DNA of 64,000 nt, from assembly GCA_030062745.1 (NCBI GenBank), contig CP099850.1:6944001-7008000 (forward strand), written 5' to 3'. The first letter of the stretch is position 1; every line of letters begins with the position of its first letter. Position numbers and translations under genes: made by a program. The stretch comes from Capitulum mitella. Taxonomy: Eukaryota; Arthropoda; Thecostraca; Pollicipedomorpha; Pollicipedidae. This document shows positions 63,071 through 64,000 of this stretch, piece after piece. A model generated the notes under the pieces. It worked only from the letters and a program-made list of their open reading frames with translations, was not told where the DNA came from and did not search any database.

Positions 63071-64000
63071 TTACCAGTTGGATTGGTCCCTTCAAAAGCA
63101 GCCTGATAGATCTGTCTGTCTGGGCCGGCATGATCCGTTGCTTGCAATTTGGACGTGGGGCAACTTGGTGCTGCATCAACACGTGCTACATGCTGTATGG
63201 CAGGTGGCTTATTTTATTATCACATTACATCACAGTGACAACCTGTGCAGAACTGCAAAAGCTGCTTGTGACCTCACTTTGTTATACAGTCATATTCCTA
63301 AAGAAATAAGTAGTCTAGTCTAGTAAGTAGCATCTCCACTGTGCCACATTTGTTGCAGATACATCACGATGTCTCATTTTTACAAAAAAATAGTGTAGTA
63401 ATACAGTGAGCTATTTTGGATCACAAAACAGTGGTGCACCATCTGTCCAGTGAAATGGACTACATTTCTGTGAAAAGTCCCACCTTTCTGTGCAAAAAGC
63501 AGCCACTTTTGTGGTGATAAGTGTTGAAATTTTAAAACTTCTGACAACTTTATGGCAGTGGAAAATATTTCTTCAAAATGATGTCAATTGAAATAAAGTA
63601 AAGTAATGTAAAATGATGGATGTGAATCCAAATGGTCTAAAGAAATTAATGTAAAGCAATGACTTCATGTTGTATGACATGGGTATGTTTTAAACATCTG
63701 GAATATTTGTGGAATGGCCAAAAATGTTTTCAGTGTTTCATGTGTTCCAGGTGCATTTTGGAAGCTTGCCCTTATCATCCTAAACATTCAGGACCATGTT
63801 CTGTTTGGGATTCTGGAATGTAACCCTGGCCGCATTATGGATCAGAGTGCAAAAACACAGTAAAAGTGCTTGCAATGATATTAGGTTGGAACAAACAGGC
63901 ATCTTGTCTATTTTTTTACCAAGGATGTAGTTAAGCACCACGTTTGTTTGAGGGTCGTCCTGCTCTGAGCTCCGCTCCAGGCTGGCAGATGCTGCCTTGA

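Larger units (their letters stand above)
60215..64000 (+). other. CpG-depleted first intron of NDUFS6 (to window end)
   Basis: Starts at the exon 1 donor. By eye there is no CpG from about 60,255 to 61,765 and about 13 more up to 63,900, while TG and CA are frequent. Two roughly 120-bp direct repeats (61,027-61,135 and 61,228-61,347) share CTTGGCTCTGT and TATATCTAAATAGGGGC. Inverted words GGTTTGGGGAAGCTG and CAGCTTCCCCAAA lie near 60,570 and 60,735. No exon was recognised. Confidence 0.6.

Noticed and set aside
60289..63323. Short frames after NDUFS6 exon 1 as its second exon
   Set aside because: None encodes the expected V-(Y/F)-D...DYR segment or the zinc-binding C-terminus.

Overview
This window is eukaryotic nuclear DNA, most likely from an invertebrate animal. 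Short exons separated by GT-AG introns carry a long animal-type protein, and the rest is rich in transposon relics, minisatellites and microsatellites. There is no bacterial gene organisation, no recognisable rRNA or tRNA gene and no CRISPR array. I cannot name the species. The protein families and relic mobile elements would fit an arthropod or another protostome, but that is a guess.

The main content is one large plus-strand gene, from about 7,748 to 49,200, reconstructed here as 29 exons. It encodes a NACHT and WD-repeat protein of the NWD2 type. All junctions are GT-AG and all phases agree, giving about 1,562 residues from the first recognised exon to a TGA at 49,198-49,200. The order is an N-terminal NWD region (exons 1-4), a NACHT NTPase (Walker A in exon 5, Walker B in exon 7), a helical linker (exons 9-15) and a WD40 array (exons 16-28). 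The N-terminal exon or exons were not found. Exons 14 and 24 each need a one-base frame correction.

The introns hold many tandem arrays, several sitting on or next to splice sites. One begins exactly at the exon 11 donor. One ends about 10 bp before the exon 27 acceptor and another starts about 10 bp after the exon 27 donor. The 5' edge of exon 16 has been duplicated just upstream. A 36-bp minisatellite precedes exon 9 and a 181-bp CT tract precedes exon 14.

Both flanks are transposon-rich. Four copies of a roughly 1.2-kb non-coding element with TTAA target sites lie at 1-465, 5,665-6,862, 36,943-37,760 (reverse) and 53,156-55,553. The last is split by a second TTAA-flanked element at 53,966-55,174. 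Relics of a Ty3/Gypsy integrase (55,554-56,990, minus), a Tc1/mariner-like transposase (47,790-48,130, minus) and an uncharacterised repetitive invertebrate protein family (57,750-59,780, plus) are also present.

At 60,095 a second gene starts: a 40-codon first exon with a mitochondrial presequence ending in VTHTGQ, which I read as NDUFS6 of respiratory complex I. Just after it the sequence becomes extremely poor in CpG. I see none between about 60,255 and 61,765 and about 13 in the next 2.1 kb, whereas the NWD2-like gene is CpG-rich. This is the pattern expected for germline gene-body methylation of a housekeeping gene beside an unmethylated neighbour.
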